Assembly: GCA_041398025.1 (NCBI GenBank)
Contig: JAWKVM010000038.1
Location: 1 to 64,000 of the forward strand
Direction: 5' to 3'
Source: JANQPX01 sp041398025
Lineage (GTDB): Bacteria; Pseudomonadota; Alphaproteobacteria; Geminicoccales; Geminicoccaceae
DNA: 64,000 bases
Shown here: positions 16,707 to 25,223 of the stretch, in pieces
Layout of the letters: each line of letters starts with the position of its first letter
Numbering within the stretch: position 1 is the first letter of the stretch
The notes under the pieces: generated by a model
Told to the model about the DNA's origin: nothing
Seen by the model: only the letters and a program-made list of their open reading frames with translations
Database searches by the model: none
Made by a program: the position numbers and the translations under genes

Positions 16707-17354
16707 ATGGGCAAGGTGATCGTCTCGGGATTTTCGCTTTCGGTCGACGGATTCGGCGCCGGGCCGGAGCAGCGTCTTGAAGACCCTCTCGGCAAGCGTG
16801 GCGAGGAACTGCACACATGGATGTTCGGCACCAGGATGTTTCGGCAGATGCTCGGGAAGAATGACGGCTCGGAGGGCGTCGACAACGACTATGCCGTCCG
16901 GTCAATGGAGGGATTCGGCGCCTTCATCATGGGTCGCAACATGGTCGGCCCGGTCCGCGGCGACTGGCCCGACGAGGAGTGGAAGGGCTGGTGGGGCGAC
17001 AATCCCCCGTACCATGCCCCGACATTCGTGCTCACGCACTATCCGCGCGATCCCGTCGGGATGGAGGGCGGCACGACATTTCACTTCGTCACCGAAGGGA
17101 TCGAGGCCGCGCTCGAACGGGCCAGGGCGGCGGCCGGAGGAAAGAACGTGAAGATCGGCGGCGGCGTTTCGACCGTCAGGCAATATCTTCAGGCCGGCCT
17201 CATCGACGAGTTGCATTTCGTCATCTCGCCGGTGGTTCTCGGACGCGGCGAGGCAATGTTCGCGGGACTCGATCTGCCGGCGCTCGGCTTCCGCGTCGTC
17301 GACCATACTGCTACGGATGCCGCGACCCACATCACGCTCGCAAAACAGGCATAG
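16707..17354 (+). CDS. RibD C-terminal/DHFR-like reductase
   Basis: A 215-residue protein of the RibD_C (dihydrofolate-reductase-like) family: MGKVIVSGFSLSVDGFGAGPEQ at the start, FGAFIMGRNMVGPVRGDW for the nucleotide-binding region, KNVKIGGGVSTVRQYLQAGLIDELHFVISPVVLGRGEAMF as the family signature, and a normal end. Such enzymes are NAD(P)H-dependent reductases of unknown substrate, often annotated as deaminase/reductase. An AAGGA precedes the ATG at 16707 with good spacing, so I prefer it to 16683. It is followed 12 bp later by the YCII gene and is presumably controlled by the divergent HxlR protein. Confidence 0.88.
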   Translation: MGKVIVSGFSLSVDGFGAGPEQRLEDPLGKRGEELHTWMFGTRMFRQMLGKNDGSEGVDNDYAVRSMEGFGAFIMGRNMVGPVRGDWPDEEWKGWWGDNPPYHAPTFVLTHYPRDPVGMEGGTTFHFVTEGIEAALERARAAAGGKNVKIGGGVSTVRQYLQAGLIDELHFVISPVVLGRGEAMFAGLDLPALGFRVVDHTATDAATHITLAKQA

Positions 17355-17366
17355 GGAGTTGGCATC

Positions 17367-17690
17367 ATGTCGAAATTCATCACCATCGGATATGGCGACC
17401 GGGCCGGTTACGACCGCACGCCCGAGCCCGTCAGGACCGCCGCCCATGCGCAGGACGCGAAGCTGGTCGCGGAAGGCGCTCTGATCGGCATCGCCGGCAC
17501 GCCGGTACAGGTGCGCAATCCGGATGCGGCTGGCCTGGAAACACAAGACGGCCCGTTCATGTCGTCAACGCTGCCGGTCGCGGGCTTCGCAGTGGTCGAA
17601 GCCGCGAGCCTGGAAGACGCCATCGAGAAAGTCTCGCACGTTCCATGCGCCGTCGCGCATGGCGTCGTCGAAGTGTGGCCGCTGGAGTAG
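17367..17690 (+). CDS. YCII/DGPF-domain protein
   Basis: A 107-residue YCII-related protein with the family DGPF motif in LETQDGPFMSSTLPVAGFAVVEAASLEDAIEKV and an ending VAHGVVEVWPLE. The fold is ferredoxin-like. DGPF proteins often accompany ECF sigma factors, but this one is in an operon with the RibD-like reductase and the HxlR regulator. It differs from the MLYA-type copies at 49 and 51 kb (start MSKFITIGYGDRAGYDRT). Confidence 0.85.
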   Translation: MSKFITIGYGDRAGYDRTPEPVRTAAHAQDAKLVAEGALIGIAGTPVQVRNPDAAGLETQDGPFMSSTLPVAGFAVVEAASLEDAIEKVSHVPCAVAHGVVEVWPLE

Positions 17691-17957
17691 CCGGTCGAGA
17701 TTTCAATCGTGATCAACAAGGAGATCGCCCAGGGATGCTTAGCAGCGCAGCACAAAAGGGCTTTTGAGTTCTTGGGGAAAGTCGCGCATCATCAGGACTC
17801 GAATCTGAGATCTCTACCTTCGGAGGGCGGCTGACCGGCGACTGGCGAAAGCTGCGCACATCTAGGAGCTGTCCCATACGATTATCTTCGCTTTCGCCAC
17901 GCTCGGCCTGATCTCGACAGCCTTTGCAACATCGTTATCCGAGTGAGGACAACAGTC
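17691..17957. other. Intergenic stretch
   Basis: No complete gene is present. A hydrophobic frame TIIFAFATLGLISTAFATSLSE ends at 17944 and looks like a signal peptide, but it has no start codon and nothing after it; it may be a remnant or chance. Confidence 0.3.
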
Positions 17958-18401
17958 ATGAACAAACGACGAGACCCGGCAACCATGGGCGACGAGCAGG
18001 CGCCATCGCAGCTGATCGACGCCAGGATCGACGAGCTGGGCGATTGGCGGGGGGCGACGCTCGCCAGGATTCGCAAGCTCATCAAGGAGGCCGATCCGGA
18101 GGTGGTCGAGGCGGTGAAATGGAGAAAACCGTCGAATGCGATGCTGGGGGTTCCCGTGTGGGAGCAGGGCGGCATCATCTGCACCGGCGAGACGTACAAG
18201 GACAAGATCAAGCTGACCTTCGCCAGGGGCGCCTCGCTGGAGGACCCTTCCGGCCTTTTCAACGCCAGCCTCGACGGCAATGTCAGGCGCGCCATCGATC
18301 TGCGTGCGGGCGACGACGTCGATGGCGAAGCCTTCAAGGCGCTGGTTCGCGCCGCCGCGGAGCTGAACAGATCGATGCAGGCCAAGCAGACACCGGCGTG
18401 A
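17958..18401 (+). CDS. DUF1801 family protein (YdhG-like)
   Basis: A 147-residue DUF1801 protein: SQLIDARIDELGDWRGATLARIRKLIKEADPEVVEAVKWRKPS, then VPVWEQGGIICTGETYKDKIKLTFARGASL and a C-terminal VDGEAFKALVRAAAELN. The family (YdhG/Bacillus Fra-like fold) is small and cytosolic; one branch acts with iron-binding proteins, but no general activity is known. The ATG at 17958 (MNKRRDPATM) is chosen over 17943. The stop overlaps the next gene's GTG start (GTGA), so the two are coupled. Confidence 0.85.
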   Translation: MNKRRDPATMGDEQAPSQLIDARIDELGDWRGATLARIRKLIKEADPEVVEAVKWRKPSNAMLGVPVWEQGGIICTGETYKDKIKLTFARGASLEDPSGLFNASLDGNVRRAIDLRAGDDVDGEAFKALVRAAAELNRSMQAKQTPA

Positions 18402-18829
18402 GCGGGAAACCATCGCTCAGAATCGCTCACTACGTGGCTTCTTTGCCGCTGCGGCCGGGGCTTCGGGTGCTCGAGGTCGGCTGCGGTCCGGGCGCGGCCG
18501 CGCGCGAGATTTCACGACATATCGGCGACGGCAAGGTCGTGGCCATCGACCGCTCCGCCAACGCGATCGACATGGCGACCAGACGCTCAAGGGCGGAGCT
18601 CGAGGCCAGTCTGCTGGAGTTCCGCAACATTGCGGTCGAGGATTTCGAGCTCCAGGACGGCGATGAGCGATTCGATCTGGCCTTCGCCATGCGAGTCGGC
18701 GCCTTGGACGGCCGCCACCCGGAAGCGGAGAAGCCGGCCTTGAACCGGTTGCAAGCCGCGCTCAAGCCCGACAGGTTGTTGTTCGTAGACAGCCGTCCGC
18801 CGATCAGAGGGCGTGACATCGCCGTCTGA
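18398..18829 (+). CDS. Small SAM-dependent methyltransferase
   Basis: A 143-residue class I methyltransferase with motif I LRVLEVGCGPGAAAREISRHI, the acidic loop VVAIDRSANAID and ERFDLAFAMRVGALDG. It starts at a GTG at 18398 overlapping the DUF1801 stop. It is shorter than most family members (usually 180-270), ending soon after the LKPDRLLFVDSRPP strand, so it may lack the last strands or be a compact form. The substrate is unknown. Confidence 0.78.
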   Translation: MSGKPSLRIAHYVASLPLRPGLRVLEVGCGPGAAAREISRHIGDGKVVAIDRSANAIDMATRRSRAELEASLLEFRNIAVEDFELQDGDERFDLAFAMRVGALDGRHPEAEKPALNRLQAALKPDRLLFVDSRPPIRGRDIAV

Positions 18830-18900
18830 AATCGGCCCGTCCAGCGGTGACGAGCCGGTCCTTCTTTGACACCTGACAGGCGGCGAAGGAGATGGCATGA

Positions 18901-19476
18901 ATGGTCTCTGGAGATGCCCCGATGGACCGCATCGAAAACTCGACCGCGCAGAACATCGCCTTCTTCGTCGCCCTCCTCGCCACGGCGCTGGCGCTGGGAG
19001 CGGCGCTGGCTCACGCGCTCGAACTACCCAACAAGATCGGCATGACGCGCGAGCACTACTTCATCGTGCAGCGCGCCTATGACGGCTGGAACCGGATCGC
19101 CTACCTGCTGGCGGTCGAGCTCGCCGGCATGCTGGCCGTGATCTGGCTCCATCGCGCCGAGGCCCGCGTGCTGTGGCCGGCGGTGGCGGCGCTCGGCTGT
19201 CTGGTCGCGGCCCAGGCGATCTTCTGGATCTGGACGTTTCCGGCCAATCAGGCGACCGTCAATTGGACCGTGCAGCCGGAGAACTGGGCCACCTTGCGCA
19301 GCCAGTGGGAGTATTCGCATCTGGCCGGCGCGGCGTTCCAGGCGCTCGCCATGACCGCACTTATCGTCGCCGTGATGCGCCGGGGCCGAGGGACGAGGCT
19401 CGAGCCATGGTCCGCCGGCGCGCCGCCTCACGAGGGATCCGCCGAACCGCGCTCTGAGCGGCGACCGCAGTTCTGA
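18901..19476 (+). CDS. DUF1772-like four-helix membrane protein
   Basis: A ~190-residue protein with four predicted membrane helices (IAFFVALLATALALGAALAHAL, IAYLLAVELAGMLAVIWLH, LWPAVAALGCLVAAQAIFWI, AAFQALAMTALIVAVM). The conserved loop ALELPNKIGMTREHYFIVQRAYDGWN is typical of the DUF1772/anthrone-oxygenase-like superfamily. A GAAGGAG lies upstream; the true start may be the ATG at 18922 (MDRIENSTAQN). Function unknown. A truncated paralogue lies at 12284-12570. Confidence 0.75.
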   Translation: MVSGDAPMDRIENSTAQNIAFFVALLATALALGAALAHALELPNKIGMTREHYFIVQRAYDGWNRIAYLLAVELAGMLAVIWLHRAEARVLWPAVAALGCLVAAQAIFWIWTFPANQATVNWTVQPENWATLRSQWEYSHLAGAAFQALAMTALIVAVMRRGRGTRLEPWSAGAPPHEGSAEPRSERRPQF

Positions 19477-19797
19477 TCATCGCGCCCGGGTTGATCGCAA
19501 TGCCAGCGATCGCCCTTCCCTCCGGGCGCACCGGGCGTATGCGCCTTTGCCGCCCTTGAACATCGTCGAGTCTGGTCCGCCCGTCACGCCGATGCCGATC
19601 AGGGCCATGGCGCAGATTGCCAGGCCGCTGTCGGAGGGTTCTCAGGTCGCTGCCATGCAAATCGAATCTTCACGCTCTGGCCGGGTCCGATGACGGGTTT
19701 GGACAGCGAGGTCGCAAAATCCTGAGCTCGCTTGTCGGGAGACGCGCCTCTTGTTCGTCCTCGGGACACGAAACAGAGAACATGGGAAAAAAAGTCG
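19477..19797. other. Intergenic region carrying an ECF-type promoter
   Basis: No gene is seen. The only structured signal is the promoter-like motif at 19733-19760. Confidence 0.5.
19733..19760 (+). promoter_or_regulatory. ECF-type promoter motif, site 1
   Basis: TGTCGGG (19733-19739), 16 bp, CGTCC (19756-19760), on the coding strand and 37 bp before the ATG of the RibD-like reductase. The spacing is identical to eight other sites in the window, and the spacer ends in TT as in most of them. Confidence 0.7.
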
Positions 19798-20406
19798 ATG
19801 AGAAAGATCACGATCATCGAACAGATCTCGCTGGACGGCGTGATCCAGGCGCCCGGCGGACCGGACGAAGAGCCTGACTACGAATATGGCGGATGGGTGG
19901 TGCCGCATTTCGATCCCGCCGTCGGCGAGGCCATCGACGCGGCGCAGGGGGAGCGCTTCGACCTCCTTCTTGGCCGGCGCACCTACGACATCTTCGCCGG
20001 CTACTGGCCGAAGCAGGACGGTCCGATGGCGGACAGCCTGAACGCCGCGACGAAGTACGTCGCGACCCACAGGCCGGACAGTCTCGCATGGGGTCCTGTC
20101 GAGGGCCTCGGCGCGGACATCGTGGAAGGTGTCCGCGGCGTCAAGTCGAAGGACGGCGCTGATCTGATCGTCTGGGGAAGTTCGACGCTGACGCCTGTGC
20201 TGCTCGAGGCGGGGCTGGCCGACGAGGTTCTGCTGCTCGTCGTCCCGGTCCTGCTGGGCAAGGGAAAGCGCTTCTTTTCCGACCGTGCCAGCCCGCGCGA
20301 GCTTGCGCTCGTCGGCACGAAAGCCGCGTCAACGGGCGTGCTCATGAACACCTACCGAGTCGTCGGACCGCTCAGGACCGGCTCATTCGACGCGCCGCCC
20401 GTCTGA
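19798..20406 (+). CDS. RibD C-terminal/DHFR-like reductase
   Basis: A 202-residue RibD_C-type reductase: MRKITIIEQISLDGVIQAPGGPDE, LLLGRRTYDIFAGYWP (cofactor-binding strand-helix), DLIVWGSSTLTPVLLEAGLADEVLLLVVPVLLGKGKRFF as the family signature. The predicted reaction is NAD(P)H-dependent reduction of an unidentified small molecule. The ATG at 19798 suits the family start; the frame extends to 19732 but would begin inside the promoter motif. It heads a likely operon with the secreted hydrolase, a PhnB-like protein, a second RibD-like gene and a VOC protein. Confidence 0.88.
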   Translation: MRKITIIEQISLDGVIQAPGGPDEEPDYEYGGWVVPHFDPAVGEAIDAAQGERFDLLLGRRTYDIFAGYWPKQDGPMADSLNAATKYVATHRPDSLAWGPVEGLGADIVEGVRGVKSKDGADLIVWGSSTLTPVLLEAGLADEVLLLVVPVLLGKGKRFFSDRASPRELALVGTKAASTGVLMNTYRVVGPLRTGSFDAPPV

Positions 20407-20434
20407 ACCGGCGCGCCAATCAACAGGAGTGACC

Positions 20435-21301
20435 ATGATGCTATGCAGAATACTTGCCGCCGCGGCACTCTTCGCGGCCGGCGCCGCGCTCGCTCAAGAG
20501 GCGCCCGAAGGCAGCCGCGTCGAGGTCAACGGCATGCAGATGTACTACGAGGTCTCCGGTGACGGCGAGCCGATGATCGTGCTGCACGGCGCCTACATGA
20601 ACATCCCCACTATGGGCGAGATCATCGCAAAACTAGCTGATACACATCGGGTCTACGCGCTGGAACTTCAGGGGCACGGCCGCACCCCTGATATCGACCG
20701 CCCGATCACCTATCCCAACCTTGCAGGCGATGTGGCCGCCTTCATGGAGGCGGCCGGGATCGAGAAGGCCGACATCTTCGGCTATTCCATGGGGGCAGTC
20801 ACCGCACTGAGACTGGCCATCGATCATCCGGAGAAGGTGGACCGTCTGGTCTTTGCCTCCGGGGCGTACGACTTCGAGGGCTGGCAGCCGGCGTTCCGCG
20901 AATTCATCCCGCAAATGAAGGTCGAGATGTTCACCGCGATGCCCATGGCCGAGGAATACAAGGCGCTCGCGCCCGACCCGAATGGCTTTCCGGCACTGGC
21001 CGAAAAGCTGATCGCGCTCGAAAAGGAACCGCTGGCCTGGGGCGAGGAGGTGGCGGCGCTGGAGATGCCGGTGCTGATCATCTCCGGGGACGCCGATGTG
21101 GCGACGCTCGAGCACAATGTCGAGATGCTTCGGCTGCTCGGCGGCGGCGTGATGGGCGATATGGGCGATCCGCTCCCCGCCTCGCGGCTCGCGATCCTGC
21201 CCGCCACCTCGCACACCGCGCTGCTCGGTCAGGTCGATTTGCTGATGGCCTTCATCGGTCCCTTCCTGGCCGGCGACAAGCCCAAGGGTTGGTTCGACTG
21301 A
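20435..21301 (+). CDS. Exported alpha/beta hydrolase
   Basis: A ~289-residue hydrolase with a cleavable signal peptide (LCRILAAAALFAAGAALAQEAP). The alpha/beta fold shows VLHGAYMN (oxyanion region), the nucleophile elbow GYSMG, ISGDADVAT for the acid and PATSHTALLG for the histidine, so the catalytic triad is complete. It acts in the periplasm on an unknown ester or amide. AACAGGAG precedes the ATGs at 20435/20438. A close paralogue with the same GAYMN and GYSMG motifs is at 54422-55279. Confidence 0.87.
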   Translation: MMLCRILAAAALFAAGAALAQEAPEGSRVEVNGMQMYYEVSGDGEPMIVLHGAYMNIPTMGEIIAKLADTHRVYALELQGHGRTPDIDRPITYPNLAGDVAAFMEAAGIEKADIFGYSMGAVTALRLAIDHPEKVDRLVFASGAYDFEGWQPAFREFIPQMKVEMFTAMPMAEEYKALAPDPNGFPALAEKLIALEKEPLAWGEEVAALEMPVLIISGDADVATLEHNVEMLRLLGGGVMGDMGDPLPASRLAILPATSHTALLGQVDLLMAFIGPFLAGDKPKGWFD

Positions 21302-21358
21302 GATCGCGCAGGCGCGACGACAGGAAGCGCACAACCCCGCAATTCAAGGAGAAACATT

Positions 21359-21835
21359 ATGACCGATTTCGTCACCTGCCTGTGGTTCGACCACGGCGAA
21401 GCCAAGAAGGCGGCGGCGTTCTATGCCGCGACCTTTCCCGACAGCCATGTCGGCCGGGTGAACGCTGCCGCGGCCGACTATCCCGGCGGACAGGAAGGCA
21501 AGGAACTGACCGTCGAGTTCACCGTGCTCGGGCAAAAGTTCGTCGGCCTGAACGGCGGCCCGAACTTTACGCCGAACGAGGCGGTCAGCTTCATGGTCGT
21601 GACCGAGAACCAGGAGGAAACCGACCGCTACTGGGATGCGATCGTCGGCAATGGCGGCAGCGAAAGCGCCTGCGGATGGTGCAAGGACCGCTGGGGCTTC
21701 TCCTGGCAGATCACGCCGAAGCTGCTGCTCGACCTGACGACGAGCTCGGACCGGGACAAGGCCAAGCGCGCTTTCGAGGCGATGCTGACGATGAAGAAGA
21801 TCGACATCGCAGCGCTCGAAGCCGCGGCCGCGTGA
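21359..21835 (+). CDS. PhnB-like VOC protein (3-demethylubiquinone-9 methyltransferase fold)
   Basis: A 158-residue protein of the PhnB/3-dmu-9-3-mt family: FVTCLWFDHGEAKKAAAFYAATFPDSHVGRV, KFVGLNGGPNFTPNEAVSFMV, YWDAIVGNGGSESACGWCKDRWGFSWQITP. Despite the family name these are not methyltransferases; they are VOC-fold proteins of unknown role. It is strongly similar to the protein at 33595-34086. An AAGGAG lies 10 bp before the ATG. It is probably co-transcribed with the preceding hydrolase. Confidence 0.87.
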   Translation: MTDFVTCLWFDHGEAKKAAAFYAATFPDSHVGRVNAAAADYPGGQEGKELTVEFTVLGQKFVGLNGGPNFTPNEAVSFMVVTENQEETDRYWDAIVGNGGSESACGWCKDRWGFSWQITPKLLLDLTTSSDRDKAKRAFEAMLTMKKIDIAALEAAAA

Positions 21836-21911
21836 ATGCCCGCCCCCTTCGAGGATCACTCCCGGGTACGGCGCTTGCGCAGTCACGACCAAGCAAGGCT
21901 GGAAATTTGAC

Positions 21912-22526
21912 ATGAAACTCGTGCTTCAGGAGTTCGTCTCGCTCGACGGCGTGTCCCAGGGACCCGGTGCGCCGGATGAGGATACCAGCGGCGGTTTCAC
22001 CCGAGGCGGATGGTTCGTGCCCTTCATCGACGAGCGCTTCATCGAGATCATCAAGGACTGGGTCGGTAGGGCAGACGCGTTTCTGTTCGGGCGTAAGACC
22101 TATCGGAACTTCGCCCGGGATTGGCCGAAGATGGACGATCACGACGATCCGGTGGCGACCGCCCTCAATCATCTGTCGAAATATGTGGCGACCCGAACAT
22201 CGGTCGACGCCGGCTGGAACCCGACGACCGTGCTCGCGCATCGGGTGGAGGAGACGATCGCCGAGCTGAAGCGTGAAGCGGGACGCGAGCTGCAGATCCA
22301 CGGCAGCGCCGAGCTCGGGTATTCGCTTCTCTCGGCCGGACTCATCGACGAGCTGCGGCTGGTCGTAGCGCCGGTGATCGTGGGTCAGGGCCGCAGGCTT
22401 CTGCCCGCCGACGGCCCGGCCATCGGGCTCAGGCCGCTGCGACGTGAGGAGACGCCGGGCGGCCTCTCAATTCAGGTCTTCGAGCCAAGCGGAGCACCGG
22501 ACTTCGGAACCTACGGAGCGGCGTGA
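21912..22526 (+). CDS. RibD C-terminal/DHFR-like reductase
   Basis: A 204-residue reductase of the same family as 16707 and 19798: MKLVLQEFVSLDGVSQGPGAPDED, AFLFGRKTYRNFARDWP, RELQIHGSAELGYSLLSAGLIDELRLVVAPVIVGQGRRLLP. It is closest in layout to the copy at 19798. It is presumably cytosolic and NAD(P)H-dependent with unknown substrate. It lies 76 bp after the PhnB-like gene with no obvious separate promoter. Confidence 0.88.
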   Translation: MKLVLQEFVSLDGVSQGPGAPDEDTSGGFTRGGWFVPFIDERFIEIIKDWVGRADAFLFGRKTYRNFARDWPKMDDHDDPVATALNHLSKYVATRTSVDAGWNPTTVLAHRVEETIAELKREAGRELQIHGSAELGYSLLSAGLIDELRLVVAPVIVGQGRRLLPADGPAIGLRPLRREETPGGLSIQVFEPSGAPDFGTYGAA

Positions 22527-22588
22527 AGATCGCGCCATGCTGACAAGGCGATCCATAGGCTCGATGCAAGCATGAGGGAATGCATGCC

Positions 22589-23011
22589 ATGAAAGCCAGA
22601 ATCACGATGCTCACGCTCGGCGTGGACGATCTCGAGCGTGCGGTGGCGTTTTACCGCGACGGTCTCGGTTTCGCGACCGAGGGCGTCGTCGGCACGGAAT
22701 TCGAGCACGGCGCGGTCGCGTTCTTCGACCTGCAGAACGGTCTCAAGCTCGCGCTCTGGCCGCGCGCGAGCCTTGCGCATGACGCCGGGCTAGACGTCGC
22801 CCCGCCAAGTACGACCGAGTTCAGCATCGGCCACAATGTGCGAACCGAGGCCGAAGTCGACGCGGTGATGGCGAGGGCGCGCCGCGCGGGAGGCGCCGTG
22901 GTCAAAGCCGCAGGGCGGACATTCTGGGGCGGCTACGCCGGCTATTTCAGCGACCTTGACGGGCATCTGTGGGAGGTCGTCTTCAATCCGAGCGACCTGC
23001 CCGAGGACTAG
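22589..23011 (+). CDS. VOC-family glyoxalase-like protein
   Basis: A 140-residue VOC protein: ITMLTLGVDDLERAVAFYRDGLGFATEG, VAFFDLQNGLKLALWPRASLA, GAVVKAAGRTFWGGYAGYFSDLDGHLWEVVFNP. The terminal D-GHLWEV block carries the usual acidic metal ligand. The ATG at 22589 has GAGGGA at good distance; 22580 is possible. Function unknown. It is the last intact gene of this rightward run before the broken monooxygenase. Confidence 0.86.
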   Translation: MKARITMLTLGVDDLERAVAFYRDGLGFATEGVVGTEFEHGAVAFFDLQNGLKLALWPRASLAHDAGLDVAPPSTTEFSIGHNVRTEAEVDAVMARARRAGGAVVKAAGRTFWGGYAGYFSDLDGHLWEVVFNPSDLPED

Positions 23012-23065
23012 CACCCGAACTGGGCCAACCCCCGGGCAACACCGCCGCCACACAATGACAGGAGT

Positions 23066-24389
23066 ATGATGACGAACGATTATGCGGTGGTGATCGCTGG
23101 AGGCGGTCCGACAGGGCTGATGCTCGCCGGCGAGCTGGCATTGGCGGGCGTCGACGTCGACATCGTCGAGCGGCGCACCACGCAGGACCTTGCCGGCTCG
23201 CGCTGTGGCAGACAAAGATCGAGCACACGCTTGCCGAGTGAATTGGCGAGCTGGCGGCGCCGATCCACCGCGGCGCCGTGTTGACGGGCTTTGCTCAGGA
23301 CGAGGCTGGTGTCGATGTCGAGCTCGCGGATGGCAGCTCGCTGCGGACCGACTACCTCGTCGGATGCGACGGCGGTCGTAGTTTGGTCCGCAGGAAGGCC
23401 GGCATCGACTTCCGGGGTGGAAGGCCTCCATCAGCTATCTGATCTTCGAAGCCGAGATGGCCGACGAGCCGGCTTGGGGGATCCGGCATGGGGACAAGGG
23501 CATCCACGCCCTCGGCAAACTGGACGATGGCAAGCGCGTGCGCGGCGTGGTGACGGAGCCCCACCTGAAGCAAGGCGGCGAGCCGAGCCCCACCGAGCTT
23601 CGCGAGGCGCTCGTCGCCGCCTATGGGACGGATTACGGTGTCCGCAGCGTCACCTGGCTCTCGCGCTTCACCGATGCGGCACGGCAAGCCGCCTCTTACC
23701 GTGAGGGACGGGTGCTGCCGGCCGGCGATACGGCGCATGCGCACTCCCCGGCCGGTGGACAAGGCCTCAACCTCGGTGTCCAGGATGCCGTGAACCTGGG
23801 CTGGAAGCTCGCCCAGGTCGTCAAGGGCGTCTCGGCGGAGAGCCTGCTCGACACCTACCAGGCCGAAAGGCGCCCGATCGGAGAGGCGGTGCTCAAGCAC
23901 ACGATGGCGATCACGGCGCTCAACCGCGGCGACGAGCGGACGAAGGCCCTGCGCGAGATGATGGCCGGGGTGATGCAGATGGGCGAACCGCGCAGGTGGT
24001 ACGCCGCGACGATGGCCGGTCTCGACCTTCACCACGATCTCGGCGAGGGACACCCGCTGCTTGGTCGCCGCATGCCCGATCTCGACCTTGTCGCTGCGGA
24101 CGGTCCGCTGCGGGTCTTCAGCCTTTTGCATGACGCCCGTCCGGTGCTGCTCAACCTCGGTAAGACGGGCTGCCTCGACGTCACGCCATGGGCCGATCGG
24201 CTTCGGCAAGTCGACGCCAGCTGCCAAGGTGCTTGGGAGCTTCCGGTGGTTGGCGTGGTCACGGCTCCGGACGCCGTGCTGATACGGCCCGACGGACATG
24301 TGGTCTGGGTAGGAGACCAAACCCGGCATGGGCTCGCTGACGCACTTACAAAGTGTTTCGGCATGGCATCCGCGGAACAGCGAAACTGA
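23066..24389 (+). pseudogene. FAD-dependent aromatic/drug monooxygenase, internally deleted and frameshifted
   Basis: The start (DYAVVIAGGGPTGLMLAGELALAGVDVDIVERR) is a normal Rossmann FAD-binding motif of TfdB/PheA/rifampicin-monooxygenase-like enzymes. After DLAGSR a deletion joins directly to a segment reading LALWQTKIEHTLAE-stop-IGELAAPI in another frame, removing roughly 50 residues. It then reads TDYLVGCDGGRSLVRRKAGIDFRG, with another frame change near 23420, and a long intact C-terminal part (VLPAGDTAHAHSPAGGQGLNLGVQDAVNLGWKLA to 24389). Deletion, nonsense codon and frameshifts make it non-functional, although the last 310 codons are open. Confidence 0.82.
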
Positions 24390-24564
24390 GTTTGAGGTCG
24401 ATCAGGGAACGGTTCTCGGGAATACTTGGCCCTGATCGAGACAAGAACGAGCAAGGACCCAAATACTTGATACCGCTGGTATCGTCGCTTGTGGCTTGCC
24501 CATTGCGAGACGTTTCGCGGAAGCAATGAGGACCCAGGCGCGCCGCTCTGTGAGGCTTTACACC

Positions 24565-25197
24565 CTATGTTGGCCGGCGGACTGCACGCACCTTGCCGCT
24601 GGCGCCGCCGCCGCAGAAGAAGCGGTCGCGGCCGTCGGACTCGAGGCCGGAGACATGCGCGCCTGGCGGCATCTCCAGCCGTGTCAGAACCTTGCCTGTT
24701 CGGGGATCGATTCGCCGGAGCTCGCTCTCGTCGCCGTCCCAGACGCCGTGCCAGAGCTCGTCATCGAGCCAGGTGACCCCGGTGACGAAGCGGTCGGATG
24801 AGAGGGTGCGCAGAATGTCGCCCGATTCGGGATCGATCTGATGGATTTTTCGCTCGCGGTGCTGCCCCACCCAGAGCGTCCCTTCGGCCCAGGCGAGGCC
24901 CGAGTCGCCGCCGCGGCCGGGGGCCGGAATCGTCGCGAGCACGGCGCCGGTCTTCGGATCGATTTTCTGGATGCGATCCTCGGCGATCTGAAACAAGTGC
25001 TTACCGTCGAACGCCGTTCCCGCGCATGCGACGGCGTTGATCCGGCGCAGGATCTTGCCGTTCGCCGGATCGAAGGCGTTCAACCTATCGCCCGACGCGA
25101 ACCAGACGCAGCGACCGTCAAAGGTGAGGCCGTGGACGCAATCGACGTCCGGAAAGGGGCCATAGTCGCGGATGATCTCGGCTATCGAACGTTTCAT
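24565..25197 (-). CDS. Beta-propeller protein, virginiamycin B lyase-like
   Basis: A 210-residue protein made of repeated ~40-residue blade units (LTFDGRCVWFASGD..NAFDPANGKILRRI; LAWAEGTLWVGQH..IHQIDPESGDILRTL; VTWLDDELWHGVWDG..LRRIDPRTGKVLTRLEMPP). Vgb lyase and related quinoprotein/NHL-type propellers share this pattern, but lyase activity cannot be claimed. There is no signal peptide, so it is likely cytosolic. The ATG at 25197 follows GGATGG. It lies 27 bp downstream of the regulator-like gene at 25224-26090, a pairing I recall from other alphaproteobacteria. Confidence 0.75.
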   Translation of the reverse strand: MKRSIAEIIRDYGPFPDVDCVHGLTFDGRCVWFASGDRLNAFDPANGKILRRINAVACAGTAFDGKHLFQIAEDRIQKIDPKTGAVLATIPAPGRGGDSGLAWAEGTLWVGQHRERKIHQIDPESGDILRTLSSDRFVTGVTWLDDELWHGVWDGDESELRRIDPRTGKVLTRLEMPPGAHVSGLESDGRDRFFCGGGASGKVRAVRRPT

Positions 25198-25223
25198 GCT
25201 TCCATCCCTTTGCAGCTCGGTCG

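Noticed and set aside
17885..17944. Signal-peptide-like hydrophobic stretch before the DUF1801 gene
   Set aside because: No start codon and only about 20 residues before a stop; cannot be supported as a gene.
24496..24801. Rightward frame between the monooxygenase remnant and the beta-propeller gene
   Set aside because: Antisense of the beta-propeller gene; no Shine-Dalgarno sequence and no family resemblance.
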